64,000 nucleotides of DNA from Methanobacteriota archaeon (GCA_027064425.1 JAMOPO010000003.1:62001-126000), one strand, 5' to 3'. Shown: positions 17,960 through 26,921, numbered from the stretch's first letter. Notes: a model not told the origin generated them from the sequence alone. Program-made: numbers and translations.

Positions 17960-18022
17960 TCAGTTGCAGCCGTGCCGGTCATCGGCGTCAGCCTCACCCA
18001 ATGGGACCTCCCTCCTCATCGG
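17960..18022 (-). ncRNA. Candidate C/D box sRNA
   Basis: On the minus strand: C-like CCGATGA (18022-18016), a long 24-nt segment, a perfect D' box CTGA, a 2-nt spacer, C' CCGATGA, a 15-nt guide (CCGGCACGGCTGCAA) and a perfect D box CTGA (17963-17960). Flanks GCCC and GGGC can pair. The C'/15-nt/D half equals that of the neighbouring candidates; the first guide is longer than usual. It lies just upstream of and antisense to the leader of the gene at 18039. Confidence 0.5.
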
Positions 18023-18038
18023 CGTGGGGCCACCCCAC

Positions 18039-19322
18039 ATGCCCGGGGCGAGAACCCGTCGCTTCCATCGGGACCTGTACCTGGTTGAACCGGAGGCCGA
18101 CACCCTACCCGTGTTCCCGGGCGCCCTCTACGTGGCCAGGCCGCCCAGGGAGGAGGGGATTCGAGAGCTCCCAGAGACGGAGGATGAGCGCGGGAACGCC
18201 GTCCGCCCGTTCGTAGCGCTCGTTGACGGGCCCGTCGATGACCAGGTGAACGTGGACGGTGAGACTCTGAGAGTGCACCCCGAGGCCGTGATTCACCAGG
18301 ACCCTGACCAGCCCCTGGTCCTGACCGGCGTCGAGCGGGAGGGCGAGTACCTGGTCACCGCGGGCCTCCCGCTGAGAGCCTACCTCATGGCCCGGGAGTA
18401 CGCTCGCTGCGGGGCTCCCAGCCCGCACGACCTGTTTGAGGCGTTTTCGGTCCTCTACGACCCGATCATGGCGGCCGCCCTCACCCTGAACGTCCGCGGC
18501 CACGTGATGCTGCTGGGTGACTCCGGGACCCGCGAGCACGCTCTGCTCTACACCACGCCCCCGGACGAGCCCGGACCCACCCACGTCCCCGCCCCGGAGT
18601 GCACGCCCCGGGACGCGTCCGGGGCCCCGATCCATGCCCTGGGCGATCGCCCACCGGAGCTCTCGCGCCGGGAGTACTCGGACCTGCTCTCCCGGCTGCA
18701 GGTGATCGGCGGGATCCCGGAGCCTCCGGAGGTCGACGAGCGGACGCTGAGGACCATCCACGAGAGGGTGCGAGGTTGGCTCGTGGTGGCCAGCTCCATG
18801 CACTACCTGCGAACGATGCGGGAGGCGGAGGAGGCGGGTCGGCTGGTCGCCGAGGTGCTCAAGGACCGGAAGCTGCGTCGGGACCTGGCTGACGCCCACA
18901 AGCGGGCCGTGAGGGCGCTGGGCGTCCGTTACCCCACCCCGGCTTACACGCCCGACGCCCGAGTCCGGTGGGCCCGGGAGCTGGCCGGCATGGGCGGAGG
19001 CCGGGTCGTGGTCAAGGTCCTGGACTTCGCGAAGCGGGTCGCGCGCTCGCGGCTGCTGCTTCGGCTCTGGTCGGTGGCGGAGTCAGTCGTGCACCTGGGT
19101 GGACCGGAGGCCTGCGTCGACCTGGTGGAGATGGCGTACAGCTACACCGAGCACGACCCGCCCTCCGAGTACCCCCGGATCCTGCTGGCGCCCTGGCTGC
19201 ACGCGCTGGGTGACCCGTTCTACCGCCGGCTGGAGCGGGAGACCGTCCCGCCACCGAAGCTGGAGCTAGTGAGCGAGCCCGACCCGGAGGACCTCCTGAC
19301 CGAGTACGACAAACTGTTGTAG
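18039..19322 (+). CDS. Protein of unknown function
   Basis: I do not recognise this 427-aa protein. It has no signal peptide or membrane helix. It is rich in Pro, Glu and Arg, with a mixed alpha/beta first half and a mainly helical second half (from about residue 240). ATG at 18039 follows GGGGCC; an earlier GTG-type start near 17964 would run through the candidate sRNA region and is unlikely. The segment PLVLTGVEREGEYLV...LPLRAYL (about 87-110) resembles a part of the exported protein at 10182-11162. It is probably a lineage-specific gene. A cation exchanger gene follows 84 nt later. Confidence 0.6.
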   Translation: MPGARTRRFHRDLYLVEPEADTLPVFPGALYVARPPREEGIRELPETEDERGNAVRPFVALVDGPVDDQVNVDGETLRVHPEAVIHQDPDQPLVLTGVEREGEYLVTAGLPLRAYLMAREYARCGAPSPHDLFEAFSVLYDPIMAAALTLNVRGHVMLLGDSGTREHALLYTTPPDEPGPTHVPAPECTPRDASGAPIHALGDRPPELSRREYSDLLSRLQVIGGIPEPPEVDERTLRTIHERVRGWLVVASSMHYLRTMREAEEAGRLVAEVLKDRKLRRDLADAHKRAVRALGVRYPTPAYTPDARVRWARELAGMGGGRVVVKVLDFAKRVARSRLLLRLWSVAESVVHLGGPEACVDLVEMAYSYTEHDPPSEYPRILLAPWLHALGDPFYRRLERETVPPPKLELVSEPDPEDLLTEYDKLL

Positions 19323-19326
19323 GGGC

Positions 19327-19388
19327 TCGGCGATGAGCCGCCCTGTCATCGGCCTCATCGGGCCTCCACAGCGCGGGACTTTCATCAC
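19327..19388 (-). ncRNA. Candidate C/D box sRNA
   Basis: The minus strand shows a perfect C box GTGATGA (19388-19382), a 20-nt segment, D'-like CCGA, a 5-nt spacer, C' CCGATGA, a 15-nt guide (CAGGGCGGCTCATCG) and D-like CCGA (19330-19327), in total 62 nt. It fills the gap between two plus-strand genes in antisense orientation. The D boxes carry C in place of U, and no terminal stem is obvious. Confidence 0.4.
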
Positions 19389-19406
19389 GGCGCGGGGTAC
19401 GCGGCG

Positions 19407-20324
19407 TTGGAGGCCTGGTCGGCCCTGGCGGTCATGGTCGGGTGCTTCGTGGGTTTTCATTACCTTTCCGAGCTCCTCGTGCGGGCGTCGGTGGCGATCG
19501 GCAGGAGACTGGACCTCTCCGAATCCGCCGTCGGTGCCACCCTCGCCGCCGCGGGAACCAGTGCCCCCGAGCTGGGCTCCTCCGTGGCATCCGTCCTGAT
19601 GGGACACTCCGATATCGGCGTGGGGACCGTGCTGGGCTCGGCCGTCTACAACGTGACGGTCATCCCGGCCGTCTCCGCCCTCGCCGCCGGCGGCCTGCTG
19701 CTGGACGAGAGCGTGTACCGGCGGGACGTGCTCTTTTACCTACTCTCCCTCGGGCTCGTGCTGGCCAGCATGTGGGACGGCGCGGTCACGCGATGGGAGG
19801 CCCTTACTTGGGTGGCCGCCTACCTCGCGTACCTGTCCTTAATGGGTGGGGGAGAGGAGGTTGAAGAGGGCTCCGAGATGTCGCCGAAGCGGGCGATCCT
19901 CGCCCTAACCGCCTCGATAGCGGGCATCGCCGTGTTCTCCGAACTCGTCGTGCGAGCGACCGTCGACCTGTGTCGGGCCACGGGGCTCGCCGAGTCCAAG
20001 GTGAGCTCGATTCTCAACGCCGTGGGCACCTCGGTCCCGGACACGCTCGCCTCCGTGCACGCCGCCCGGCGCGGGCTCGGTAGCATGGCCGTGGCCAACG
20101 CGGTGGGCAGCAACGTGTTCGACCTGCTCGTCTGCCTGGGCGTGCCCCTCTCCCTGAACCGGGCGACACCCGTGCGCGAGCACTTCGGGCTGCTCGCGGC
20201 GGGACTCACGGCCTGCGTCGTCCTGCTGTACGTCGTCCTCCGGGACCGGGAGTTGGACGCCCGGGAGTCCGTCGCGCTGCTCCTGGCCTACGCCGGCTTC
20301 GCCTGGCTCCTGGCGCTGGGCTGA
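19407..20324 (+). CDS. Calcium/sodium:cation antiporter (CaCA family)
   Basis: Integral membrane exchanger of the Ca2+:cation antiporter superfamily, 305 aa with about ten hydrophobic segments. Two inverted alpha-repeats carry the ion-binding signatures GTSAPELGSSV (about residues 51-61) and GTSVPDTLASV (about 209-219). An acidic loop (GGGEEVEEGSE, about 148-158) separates the halves as in YrbG/NCX-type proteins. The start is a TTG at 19407 close to the first helix; no ATG is available. The second repeat has Asp where Glu is commoner. Ion specificity cannot be read from the sequence. Confidence 0.85.
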   Translation: MEAWSALAVMVGCFVGFHYLSELLVRASVAIGRRLDLSESAVGATLAAAGTSAPELGSSVASVLMGHSDIGVGTVLGSAVYNVTVIPAVSALAAGGLLLDESVYRRDVLFYLLSLGLVLASMWDGAVTRWEALTWVAAYLAYLSLMGGGEEVEEGSEMSPKRAILALTASIAGIAVFSELVVRATVDLCRATGLAESKVSSILNAVGTSVPDTLASVHAARRGLGSMAVANAVGSNVFDLLVCLGVPLSLNRATPVREHFGLLAAGLTACVVLLYVVLRDRELDARESVALLLAYAGFAWLLALG

Positions 20325-20376
20325 CGGGGGACTTATGTACCCGGTCACCCACCGCACCGGCTGCCGGGGTGAGGGT

Positions 20377-21396
20377 ATGCGGCTGGAGGACTGGGAGGGG
20401 CGCTCCTGGGAGCGGGTGGAAGACGATACGATCCGGTGCCTGGTGTGCCCGCGTCGCTGCACGATCCCCGAGGGTGAGCGGGGCTTCTGCCGGGTCCGCG
20501 AGAACGATGGGGGCGTCCTAAAGCTCCTCACGCACGGCCGGGCCAGCTCCGCGGTCCCCGATCCGATCGAGAAGAAGCCGCTGTTTCACTACAAGCCGGG
20601 CACGGACGTGTTCTCTCTGGGGACCGTGGGCTGCAACTTCCGGTGCCGACACTGCCAGAACTGGCAGATCAGCCAGGCGGGTCCGGACGAGGTACCGCTC
20701 GAGGACTGGTCGGCCGACCGGGTCGTCAAGGGTGCTAAGAGGACCGGGTGTGAGAGCGTCGCGTTCACCTACAACGAGCCCATAATCAACCTTGAGTACA
20801 CGATCGAGGTCTTCGAGCGCTGCCGGGACGAGGACCTGGGCTGCGTGTACGTGACCAACGGGTTCGCGACGAAATCGACCGCGAGACTGCTAGGTGAAGT
20901 CCTGGACGCGGCCAACGTCGACTTGAAGGCGTTCACCGAGGAGTTCTACAAGGATGTCGCGAAGGGCGAGCTAAAACCGGTCCTCAGGACCTGCAAGGTC
21001 TGGAAGAAGATGGGCGTTCACGTGGAGCTGACCACCCTCGTGATCCCGGGTCACAACGATTCGGAGGAGGAGGCCCGCGAGATCGCGCGCTGGATCAGGA
21101 AGGAGCTCGGTCCGGAGACGCCCTGGCACGTGAGCAGGTTCCATCCCGACTACAAGATGTTGGACAAGCCACCCACGCCCGTGGACACGATCGAGCGCTT
21201 CGTGGAGATCGGGTACGAGGAGGGGCTGTACTACGTCTACGCGGGGAACGTCCCGGGACACAAGTACGAGCACACGTACTGCCCGGAGTGTAAACGGCCC
21301 GTGGTGAAGCGCCGCGGCTTCGCGGTCACGGAGATGCACGTGACGGACGACTTCCACTGCGAGTACTGCGATGCGGAGCTCCACTTCGTGACCTAG
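20377..21396 (+). CDS. amrS: AmmeMemoRadiSam system radical SAM enzyme
   Basis: Radical SAM protein related to pyruvate formate-lyase activating enzyme, 339 aa. An N-terminal cysteine block (CLVCPRRCTIPEGERGFC, about 20-37) is followed by the SAM cluster motif CNFRCRHC (C86, C90, C93) and FTYNEP near 127. Two C-terminal CxxC pairs (CPEC and CEYC, about 309-335) may bind zinc or a second cluster. ATG at 20377 has GGTGAGG 2 nt upstream and a TATA-like ACTTATGTAC about 40 nt upstream. Its partner Memo protein is encoded at 29923. The AMMECR1 partner is not in the window. The substrate of this system is unknown. Confidence 0.88.
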   Translation: MRLEDWEGRSWERVEDDTIRCLVCPRRCTIPEGERGFCRVRENDGGVLKLLTHGRASSAVPDPIEKKPLFHYKPGTDVFSLGTVGCNFRCRHCQNWQISQAGPDEVPLEDWSADRVVKGAKRTGCESVAFTYNEPIINLEYTIEVFERCRDEDLGCVYVTNGFATKSTARLLGEVLDAANVDLKAFTEEFYKDVAKGELKPVLRTCKVWKKMGVHVELTTLVIPGHNDSEEEAREIARWIRKELGPETPWHVSRFHPDYKMLDKPPTPVDTIERFVEIGYEEGLYYVYAGNVPGHKYEHTYCPECKRPVVKRRGFAVTEMHVTDDFHCEYCDAELHFVT

Positions 21397-21404
21397 GTGG
21401 CGGG

Positions 21405-21460
21405 TCGGCCAATCGAGGCGTCTTCATCGCGCGAGGCTCCAGACGGCCCACACTCGTCAT
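21405..21460 (-). ncRNA. Candidate C/D box sRNA
   Basis: On the minus strand a 56-nt unit has C-like ATGACGA (21460-21454, one mismatch), a 23-nt segment with a degenerate D' box, C' GCGATGA, a 15-nt guide (AGACGCCTCGATTGG) and D-like CCGA (21408-21405). Flanks CGGG and CCCG can form a short terminal stem. It lies antisense between amrS and the UbiA-type gene. The weaker C and D' boxes keep this tentative. Confidence 0.38.
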
Positions 21461-21479
21461 ACCCGGGGCGTGTAATCGG

Positions 21480-22298
21480 GTGAGCGTGAGGGCCTACCTG
21501 GAGCTCGCGCGGCCCATTAACTGCGCCATGGCCGCGGTGGGCGTGGTCATCGGGGAGCTGATCTCCGGCGCTCACGACCCGCTTAGGGCCGCACTGGCCC
21601 CGGTTGTGGCGGCGGTCGTCTGCGCGGGTGGGAACGCGATCAACGACTACTTCGACGCGGAGGTGGACGCCATTAACCGGCCCGATCGACCCATCCCCAG
21701 CGGCCGGGTCTCGCGCCGGGCCGCTCGCAGGTTCGCTCTGGGCTGCTTCGCGCTCGGGACGGGGCTCGCGGTCCCCATTAACCTCACGTGTCTGGGGATC
21801 GCGGCGGTGAACTCGGCCCTCCTGTACGCCTACTCCGCGAGGCTGAAGGGCACGCCGCTGGTGGGGAACGCGGTCGTCTCTTACCTGGTAGGCTCCTGCT
21901 TCCTGTTCGGGGCGGCCGTGGGTGCGCGACCGTCCCCGGCCGCGTGGCTGTTCCTGCTCGCGTTCCTGTCCAACTTGGTGCGGGAGGTGCTCAAGGACGT
22001 GGAGGACGTGGAGGGGGACGCGGCTCAGGACCTCAGGACGTTACCGGTCGTGTGCGGGGAACGGACGGCGCTGCTCGTGGCCGCCGGGCTGGGCGGGGTT
22101 CTCCTGGCCGTCACCCCGCTGCCCTACCTGAGGGGGGTGGTGGGTTGGCCCTACCCGGTGCTGGCGCTGCCGGCGGCTGGCATCATCTTCGGCGCGTCGG
22201 TCCTGGCGAGCCTGGGATGGGACGTGGGGAAGGCGCAGAGGGCGGTTAAGGGAGGGATGGTGCTGGGCCTGCTGGCGTTCCTGGCCCCGCTGGTTTAG
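21480..22298 (+). CDS. Digeranylgeranylglyceryl phosphate synthase (UbiA family)
   Basis: Membrane prenyltransferase that adds the second geranylgeranyl chain to GGGP in archaeal ether-lipid synthesis. The 272-aa protein has eight or nine hydrophobic helices. The first Asp-rich motif NDYFDAEVD is near residue 55, and the second (DVEDVEGD, about 174-181) is in the expected loop. GTG at 21480 overlaps a GGGTGAGCGTG stretch, so the exact start is uncertain by a few codons. Mevalonate kinase at 55396-56379 feeds the same pathway. It is convergent with the FBP aldolase/phosphatase gene, with a 4-bp overlap. Confidence 0.88.
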   Translation: MSVRAYLELARPINCAMAAVGVVIGELISGAHDPLRAALAPVVAAVVCAGGNAINDYFDAEVDAINRPDRPIPSGRVSRRAARRFALGCFALGTGLAVPINLTCLGIAAVNSALLYAYSARLKGTPLVGNAVVSYLVGSCFLFGAAVGARPSPAAWLFLLAFLSNLVREVLKDVEDVEGDAAQDLRTLPVVCGERTALLVAAGLGGVLLAVTPLPYLRGVVGWPYPVLALPAAGIIFGASVLASLGWDVGKAQRAVKGGMVLGLLAFLAPLV

Positions 22299-23422
22299 TC
22301 GCCCTCCTCCAGGTCCTCGAAGCGGTCCTCGAGCTTCTTCAGCACGTCGGGCAGCGTGGTGTATTCCAGTTCCTCCTCGGACAGCAGGTGCGGCTGGAAC
22401 GGTCCGTGGCTGCGGATGTAGTCGGCGATCTCGTTCGCTAGCTTCCTAGCCCGCTCGAAGGCCGGGTCGTCGAAGAGGTCCTGCGGTCCGATCAGCTCGC
22501 CGTTCCTCAGCTGGAAGCCCAGCGCCATGATCCGCGGAGGACCGTCGAACCGAGTCGGGTGCGCCTCATCCTCTGAGACCGGCATCAGCGGGCCATTGTG
22601 GCTGCCTCGCATCCAGCCGGCCACCAGGTGCGGCATGGCGAACGGCTCCAGCACCTCACCCAGCGCCGGGAAGCCGCTCTGGCAGCGGACGATCGCGACC
22701 GGGTCGTCCTTGCCCACGTACTCGCCGGCGATCAGGTTGAGCCGCTCGGTGCTGGTGACCGCAGCGATCCGCTCCTCCTCCGGCTCGTCACCCTTCTTGT
22801 ACACGCGCTTGATGGCGTAGCGCTGGGTCTGGCCGATCAGCGCGAGCAGGTCGTACATCTCCTCCGGGCACTTCAGGATCACCTTCTTCTGGTCGATCAC
22901 GTCGTGCACCTCGAACTCGAACCCGTCGTGCATGCTCGGGTCCAGCACCAGGCCGGCCGTGTTGTTCGGGTCCGCGAAGATGCGGAACAGCGGCAGGTTG
23001 AACGCGCTCGGCTCCGTCTTGTCGCAGCAGAACACGACGATCGGCTCGCTGGGTCGCTCCACCAGCTCCATCTCGGCCGCGCCGGGGCCCAGGCCGCGCA
23101 CGTTGCCGCTGAACGCGTCGGACAGCAGGTCCTGACCGGCGCCGTACAGTTTCAGGTCCTTGGCGACCTCCGTCGCCTCCTGGAAGGCCTTCCACGCCAG
23201 CTCGTGCACCTTCTCGTCGTCGGGACCGCGCGTGTGGGTCATGATCAAGTCGATGTCATCGCCGCACCGGGTCACGTAGAAGTCGATGAGGATCTCGTCC
23301 TTCGCCTCCTCCAGCACGCCCTCACACGCCTCCAGCAGCTCCGGGTGCGCCTCCGAGTGGCCCGGGAACCCGCCCACGTCCGCCTTGATCACGCTGACGG
23401 TGATCTTCTCCTCCTCGGACAA
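22295..23422 (-). CDS. fbp: Bifunctional fructose-1,6-bisphosphate aldolase/phosphatase (type V)
   Basis: Archaeal gluconeogenic enzyme that condenses triose phosphates and dephosphorylates the fructose bisphosphate. The 375-aa protein starts with the typical KITVSVIKADVGGFPGHS. It has the metal-ligand segment GCGDDIDL-type (here RCGDDIDLIMTH, about 45-56) and a conserved C-terminal region with FDGPPRIMALGFQL. The TTG at 23420-23422 is chosen because GGGGGTG lies 6 nt upstream; a GTG at 23431 would add MCC. A TATA-like GCTTTTAAC lies about 36 nt upstream. Confidence 0.93.
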   Translation of the reverse strand: MSEEEKITVSVIKADVGGFPGHSEAHPELLEACEGVLEEAKDEILIDFYVTRCGDDIDLIMTHTRGPDDEKVHELAWKAFQEATEVAKDLKLYGAGQDLLSDAFSGNVRGLGPGAAEMELVERPSEPIVVFCCDKTEPSAFNLPLFRIFADPNNTAGLVLDPSMHDGFEFEVHDVIDQKKVILKCPEEMYDLLALIGQTQRYAIKRVYKKGDEPEEERIAAVTSTERLNLIAGEYVGKDDPVAIVRCQSGFPALGEVLEPFAMPHLVAGWMRGSHNGPLMPVSEDEAHPTRFDGPPRIMALGFQLRNGELIGPQDLFDDPAFERARKLANEIADYIRSHGPFQPHLLSEEELEYTTLPDVLKKLEDRFEDLEEGD

Positions 23423-23455
23423 GCAGCACACCCCCAGCTCAGGTGAGTCGTGGTC

Positions 23456-23464
23456 GTTAAAAGC
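23456..23464 (-). promoter_or_regulatory. Probable TATA box of the FBP aldolase/phosphatase gene
   Basis: The minus strand reads GCTTTTAAC, an isolated AT-rich patch 36 nt before the proposed TTG start, as in the other promoter candidates of this window. Confidence 0.45.
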
Positions 23465-23471
23465 GGCACGG

Positions 23472-23831
23472 TCAGTCGCCCTGCAGCCGCATGATGGCCT
23501 CCGCCAGGTCCCCGTTCGTCTCCTCCAGCGCCTTCCTCGCCTCCTCTTCCGACACGCCGGCGCGCTCCGCCACCAGCCTGACGTCCTCCTCCGTGAACGG
23601 CTGCTCCTCCCGCTCCTCCTCCGGCTCCTCGCGCCGGGCCTTCCCGGCGACCTGGTAGAACTCCTGCCCCATCAGCTTCATCTTGACCACCTGAGGCTGG
23701 TCGAAGACCAGCCTCGAGCCGTCCTCGAGCTCCATGATGACCCGTTCAGCCTTCACCTCCTCCTGCTCCATCCCCATCTCTCGCATCAGCCGCTGGAGCT
23801 TCCTGGGATCGATCTTCCCGCCGGGGAACAA
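23472..23831 (-). CDS. nac: Nascent polypeptide-associated complex (NAC) protein
   Basis: Ribosome-associated chaperone that shields nascent chains; in archaea it is a homodimer. The 119-aa protein begins [20 protein letters not shown] and has the NAC beta-barrel segment (about 25-65, including [13 protein letters not shown]). It ends in a UBA domain (about 82-118, [18 protein letters not shown]). The TTG start at 23829-23831 has GGGGGTTGGAG just upstream, and the reading frame before it lacks coding character. A TATA-like GATTTTTAGG lies 34 nt upstream. The PUA-domain gene precedes it on the same strand. Confidence 0.95.
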   Translation of the reverse strand: MFPGGKIDPRKLQRLMREMGMEQEEVKAERVIMELEDGSRLVFDQPQVVKMKLMGQEFYQVAGKARREEPEEEREEQPFTEEDVRLVAERAGVSEEEARKALEETNGDLAEAIMRLQGD

Positions 23832-23862
23832 GCTCCAACCCCCCGGGTCGGAGGGAGCCGAG

Positions 23863-23872
23863 CCTAAAAATC
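23863..23872 (-). promoter_or_regulatory. Probable nac TATA box
   Basis: The minus strand reads GATTTTTAGG, 34 nt before the nac TTG start and inside the short gap after the PUA gene. This suggests that nac has its own promoter. Confidence 0.45.
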
Positions 23873-23875
23873 CCC

Positions 23876-24331
23876 TCAGCCCAGCCCGCGCCGGACCCGT
23901 ACGGCCACCCCGTCCTCGAAGTACCTCATCTCCCAACCGGACAGCCGGGCCCGGCCCACCGCCAGCAGCTCGTCGTCCTCCGTCACGACCAGGCACTCGT
24001 CGCCCGGCCGCAGCTCCTCCCACCCCTCCACCGCGTACTCGCAGAACAGGTCCCGGCCCCGCCGGACGGCGTCGGCCCACTCCTCCGAGCACACCACCCG
24101 GTGCTCGGGAAACTCCGTCGCCCCGTGCAGCCGGCGCGCCCCCTCCGGCGCCAGCGACGCCAGCCCGTCGGACGCCCGGATCGTGCACAGGCGCTTCCCG
24201 TCCACGAACACCTCCCTGGGCCGGCCGCGGCGCACGCGCACCTCTACCTCCCCATCCAGCATGGCCTTGGCCACGGTCCTGCCGAACTGATACGCCAGGA
24301 TCCCCTCCACGATCCGGACGTACCGATCCAA
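23876..24331 (-). CDS. PUA-domain RNA-binding protein
   Basis: Small protein (151 aa) whose second half (about 68-150) is a PUA domain: a V-x-C-S-E-E start, a GDECLVV strand and the ending [11 protein letters not shown]...[12 protein letters not shown] domains bind structured RNA, commonly in tRNA or rRNA modification enzymes. The N-terminal 65 residues form a pre-PUA-like segment ([19 protein letters not shown]). It has no catalytic domain, so it may guide another factor. It sits upstream of nac on the same strand, and its start lies 14 nt from the divergent tldD start. Confidence 0.75.
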   Translation of the reverse strand: MDRYVRIVEGILAYQFGRTVAKAMLDGEVEVRVRRGRPREVFVDGKRLCTIRASDGLASLAPEGARRLHGATEFPEHRVVCSEEWADAVRRGRDLFCEYAVEGWEELRPGDECLVVTEDDELLAVGRARLSGWEMRYFEDGVAVRVRRGLG

Positions 24332-24345
24332 GCGGGGGCACCCCC

Positions 24346-25686
24346 GTGGACGCCTCCCGGATCCTGCGCCGGGCCGAGGAGCGCGCGGACGCCGCCATCG
24401 TGTACGAGCTCGAGACCGAGCGCACCGAGGTGGAGGCCGTGAACGGCGAGCTCCGCCGAGCGGACCCGGAGCGGCACCGAGGCGTCGCGCTGAGGATCCT
24501 CAGAGACGGTGCCTGGCGCGTGGCCCACTCCACGAAACCCAACGAGGAGGACCTCCTTAAGTCCGCCGTCCGGGCTCCGGGCCGCGGAACCGCCGACATA
24601 CCCGACGAGCCGCCCCAAGCGACCGGAAAACACGACTGGACGGGGCGCGTGCACCCGCTCGACGCCCTGGACGAGGTGGCCGAGCTGGCCCGGGAGCTCT
24701 CGAAAGAGACCCCACACGACTGCGAGATCCGCTGCGTTGCCAGCTCCTCTAAGTACCGAGTCCTGACCTCCTGGGGCACCGAGGCGGAGCTTCACCTGTA
24801 CCGAGTTTCCTACAGCGTGAGGGTCAGCGACCGGGGCGAGAACGGTCGAGAAGAATACTACGAGCGGGACGGTGCCACCGCCGCCGGTCCGGAGCGGTTC
24901 CTCGAGCGCTGCGAGCGCCTGCTCGACCGGGCCTCCCGCCGCCTTCGCGACCTTCTCGAGGCGGAGCCCGGCCCCGACCGGGCCGAGCGCGTGGTGATCG
25001 ACCCCGAGCTCCTCGGCGTCCTCGTGCACGAGGCGTTCGGCCACGCCACCGAGGGCGACCTCGTGGCACGGGGCGAGTCCATCCTCCGGGGCAAGATCGG
25101 GGAGCGGGTCGCGTCCGAGTGCGTCACGGTCGTGGACGACCCCACCGAGCCCGGCCCCTTCGGGTCCTATCCCTTCGATGACGAGGGGATCGAGGGCCGG
25201 TGCACGGTCCTCGTCAGGGAGGGCGTCCTCGAGTCCTACCTCACGGATCTCACCTCCGCGGCGGAGCTCGACGCGCCGCCCACCGGGAACGGCAGGATCG
25301 AGGCCTTGGGTGACCACGTGCAGACCCGGATGAGCGTGACGTACGTGGAGCCGGGGGACGCGGACCGGGAGGAGCTGTTCGAGGAGGCCGGGGACGGCGC
25401 GGTCTACCTGCTGGGCTCCAAGGGCGGTCAGACGGACACGGCCACGGGCCACTTCCAGTTCTCGGCCAAGCTGGGCTACGTTCTGGAGGACGGCGAGCCG
25501 GCCCGGCCCGTGCGCGACGTCGGGCTCACCGGGCACACGCTGGAGCTCCTCCGGGGCGTCGAGCTCCTCTCCAAGGACCTGCGCCTGCACGCGGGCTACT
25601 GCGGGAAGGGCGGGCAGCTGGTGCCCGTCTCCGACGGCGGCCCCCACGCGCTCGTCGAGGGGCCGTTCAACCTCAGATCGGGGTGA
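24346..25686 (+). CDS. tldD: TldD metalloprotease subunit
   Basis: Catalytic subunit of the TldD/TldE protease, which in bacteria trims peptide antibiotics and antitoxins. The 446-aa protein has the zinc site HEAFGH (H228-H233, HExxxH). The conserved block [14 protein letters not shown] and the C-terminal Gly-rich [12 protein letters not shown] and [10 protein letters not shown] are also present. The start is a GTG at 24346 preceded by GGGGG. The longer upstream frame is noise antisense to the PUA gene. The stop overlaps the tldE start as GTGA, so the pair is co-translated. Confidence 0.93.
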   Translation: MDASRILRRAEERADAAIVYELETERTEVEAVNGELRRADPERHRGVALRILRDGAWRVAHSTKPNEEDLLKSAVRAPGRGTADIPDEPPQATGKHDWTGRVHPLDALDEVAELARELSKETPHDCEIRCVASSSKYRVLTSWGTEAELHLYRVSYSVRVSDRGENGREEYYERDGATAAGPERFLERCERLLDRASRRLRDLLEAEPGPDRAERVVIDPELLGVLVHEAFGHATEGDLVARGESILRGKIGERVASECVTVVDDPTEPGPFGSYPFDDEGIEGRCTVLVREGVLESYLTDLTSAAELDAPPTGNGRIEALGDHVQTRMSVTYVEPGDADREELFEEAGDGAVYLLGSKGGQTDTATGHFQFSAKLGYVLEDGEPARPVRDVGLTGHTLELLRGVELLSKDLRLHAGYCGKGGQLVPVSDGGPHALVEGPFNLRSG

Positions 25687-26921
25687 GAGGGTTGACCGAC
25701 CCGCTGGAGTCGATCGAGCCGGGTCGCGCCCTGCTGCTGGAGGTCGAGGTCGAGCGGGTCGAGCTCGAGCGGCTGGAGGAGTCGGGTGACCGGGTCAGCC
25801 GCTCCGAGACCACCACGCGGGTGGCCCGGGTGACCACCGACGACGGCCTCGGGGTGGCGGTCTCCACGGAGGGTGAGGACTACGCGGAGCTCGTGGAGCG
25901 CGCGAGGCGCACCGCCGAGGCGGGGGTTGGACACCCCGTCAGCTACCCTGAGGAGGTGCGGGCCCGCCGGGTCCGCGCCCACGACGAGAGGGCCACCGAC
26001 GTGGAGCGGCTGCGGGAGCTGCTGGAGACCGTGGAGGCGGAGGTACCGGGGGACGTCACCCTCTCCTCGGTCGCGGTCACGGGTACGCTCCGACGAGTCA
26101 GGGTCCGCGTCCCCGGCCAGGACTGGGTCGAAAGGCTGGAGTCCACGGTCTCCCTGACCGTCGACGTCGTCGGCGAGTTCTCCGGAGCGGCCTGGGACAC
26201 CACCGTCGGGCCCGACGACCTGAGCGCGGAGAGGCTCGCCGAAGAGGCCGTGGAGATGGCCGCCGAGGCCCCGGAGGTCAGCCCACCGGAGGGTGAGGTC
26301 CGCGCCGCGTTCGACCCGGTGGCGGTGGCCGACCTGCTCTCGTACACGCTGATACCGGCCCTATCGGGGCTAGAGGTGGCGAAAGGGACCAGCGCCTTCG
26401 ACCGGGAGGACCTGGGTCGCCGGGTGATCGAGGGCGACGTCGACGCCCTCAACGACCCCGTCAGGGACGGGTGGCCGGGATCTTACGGGTTCGACGATGA
26501 GGGGGTCAGGCCGGAGCGGGTGGAGCTGGTGCGCGACGGGAGGCTCCGGGCCCTTTACACGGACCTTTACTCGGCAGAAAAGCTCGGGCTGGACCCCACG
26601 GGCAGCGGCCTGGGCAGCCGACGCCCGGAGCCCGCCCCGGGGAACGTCCTGGTGCAGGGTGATGCCGGCGCGGAGGAGCTTTTGGAGGAGGCGGACCTGA
26701 TCGTAAGGAGGGTGATGGGAGCGCACACGGCGAGCCACGTCAGCGGGCGCTTCTCGGTTACCGGGCTCTGGGTGGAGGACGCGGACGGCCGGCGCGTGAA
26801 GCCCTGCTCGCTCCGCGGCAACGTGTTGTCGGACCTCCTCGCGGTCTCCCGCTGGGTCCGACGAGTCGGGTCCTTGGGCGCGCCTTACGCGCTGATGAGG
26901 TGCCGCGCGGGTACAAGTTGA
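25683..26921 (+). CDS. pmbA: TldE/PmbA metalloprotease partner subunit
   Basis: Non-catalytic partner of TldD, 412 aa, with the shared fold. The segment SYGFDDEGVRPERVELVRDG (about 262-281) parallels TldD, and SGRFSVTGLWVEDADGR lies near the C-terminus. It lacks the HExxxH motif, as expected for TldE. GTG at 25683 overlaps the tldD stop by 4 bp; a TTG 9 nt later is an alternative. What the pair degrades in methanogens is unknown. Confidence 0.9.
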   Translation: MRGLTDPLESIEPGRALLLEVEVERVELERLEESGDRVSRSETTTRVARVTTDDGLGVAVSTEGEDYAELVERARRTAEAGVGHPVSYPEEVRARRVRAHDERATDVERLRELLETVEAEVPGDVTLSSVAVTGTLRRVRVRVPGQDWVERLESTVSLTVDVVGEFSGAAWDTTVGPDDLSAERLAEEAVEMAAEAPEVSPPEGEVRAAFDPVAVADLLSYTLIPALSGLEVAKGTSAFDREDLGRRVIEGDVDALNDPVRDGWPGSYGFDDEGVRPERVELVRDGRLRALYTDLYSAEKLGLDPTGSGLGSRRPEPAPGNVLVQGDAGAEELLEEADLIVRRVMGAHTASHVSGRFSVTGLWVEDADGRRVKPCSLRGNVLSDLLAVSRWVRRVGSLGAPYALMRCRAGTS

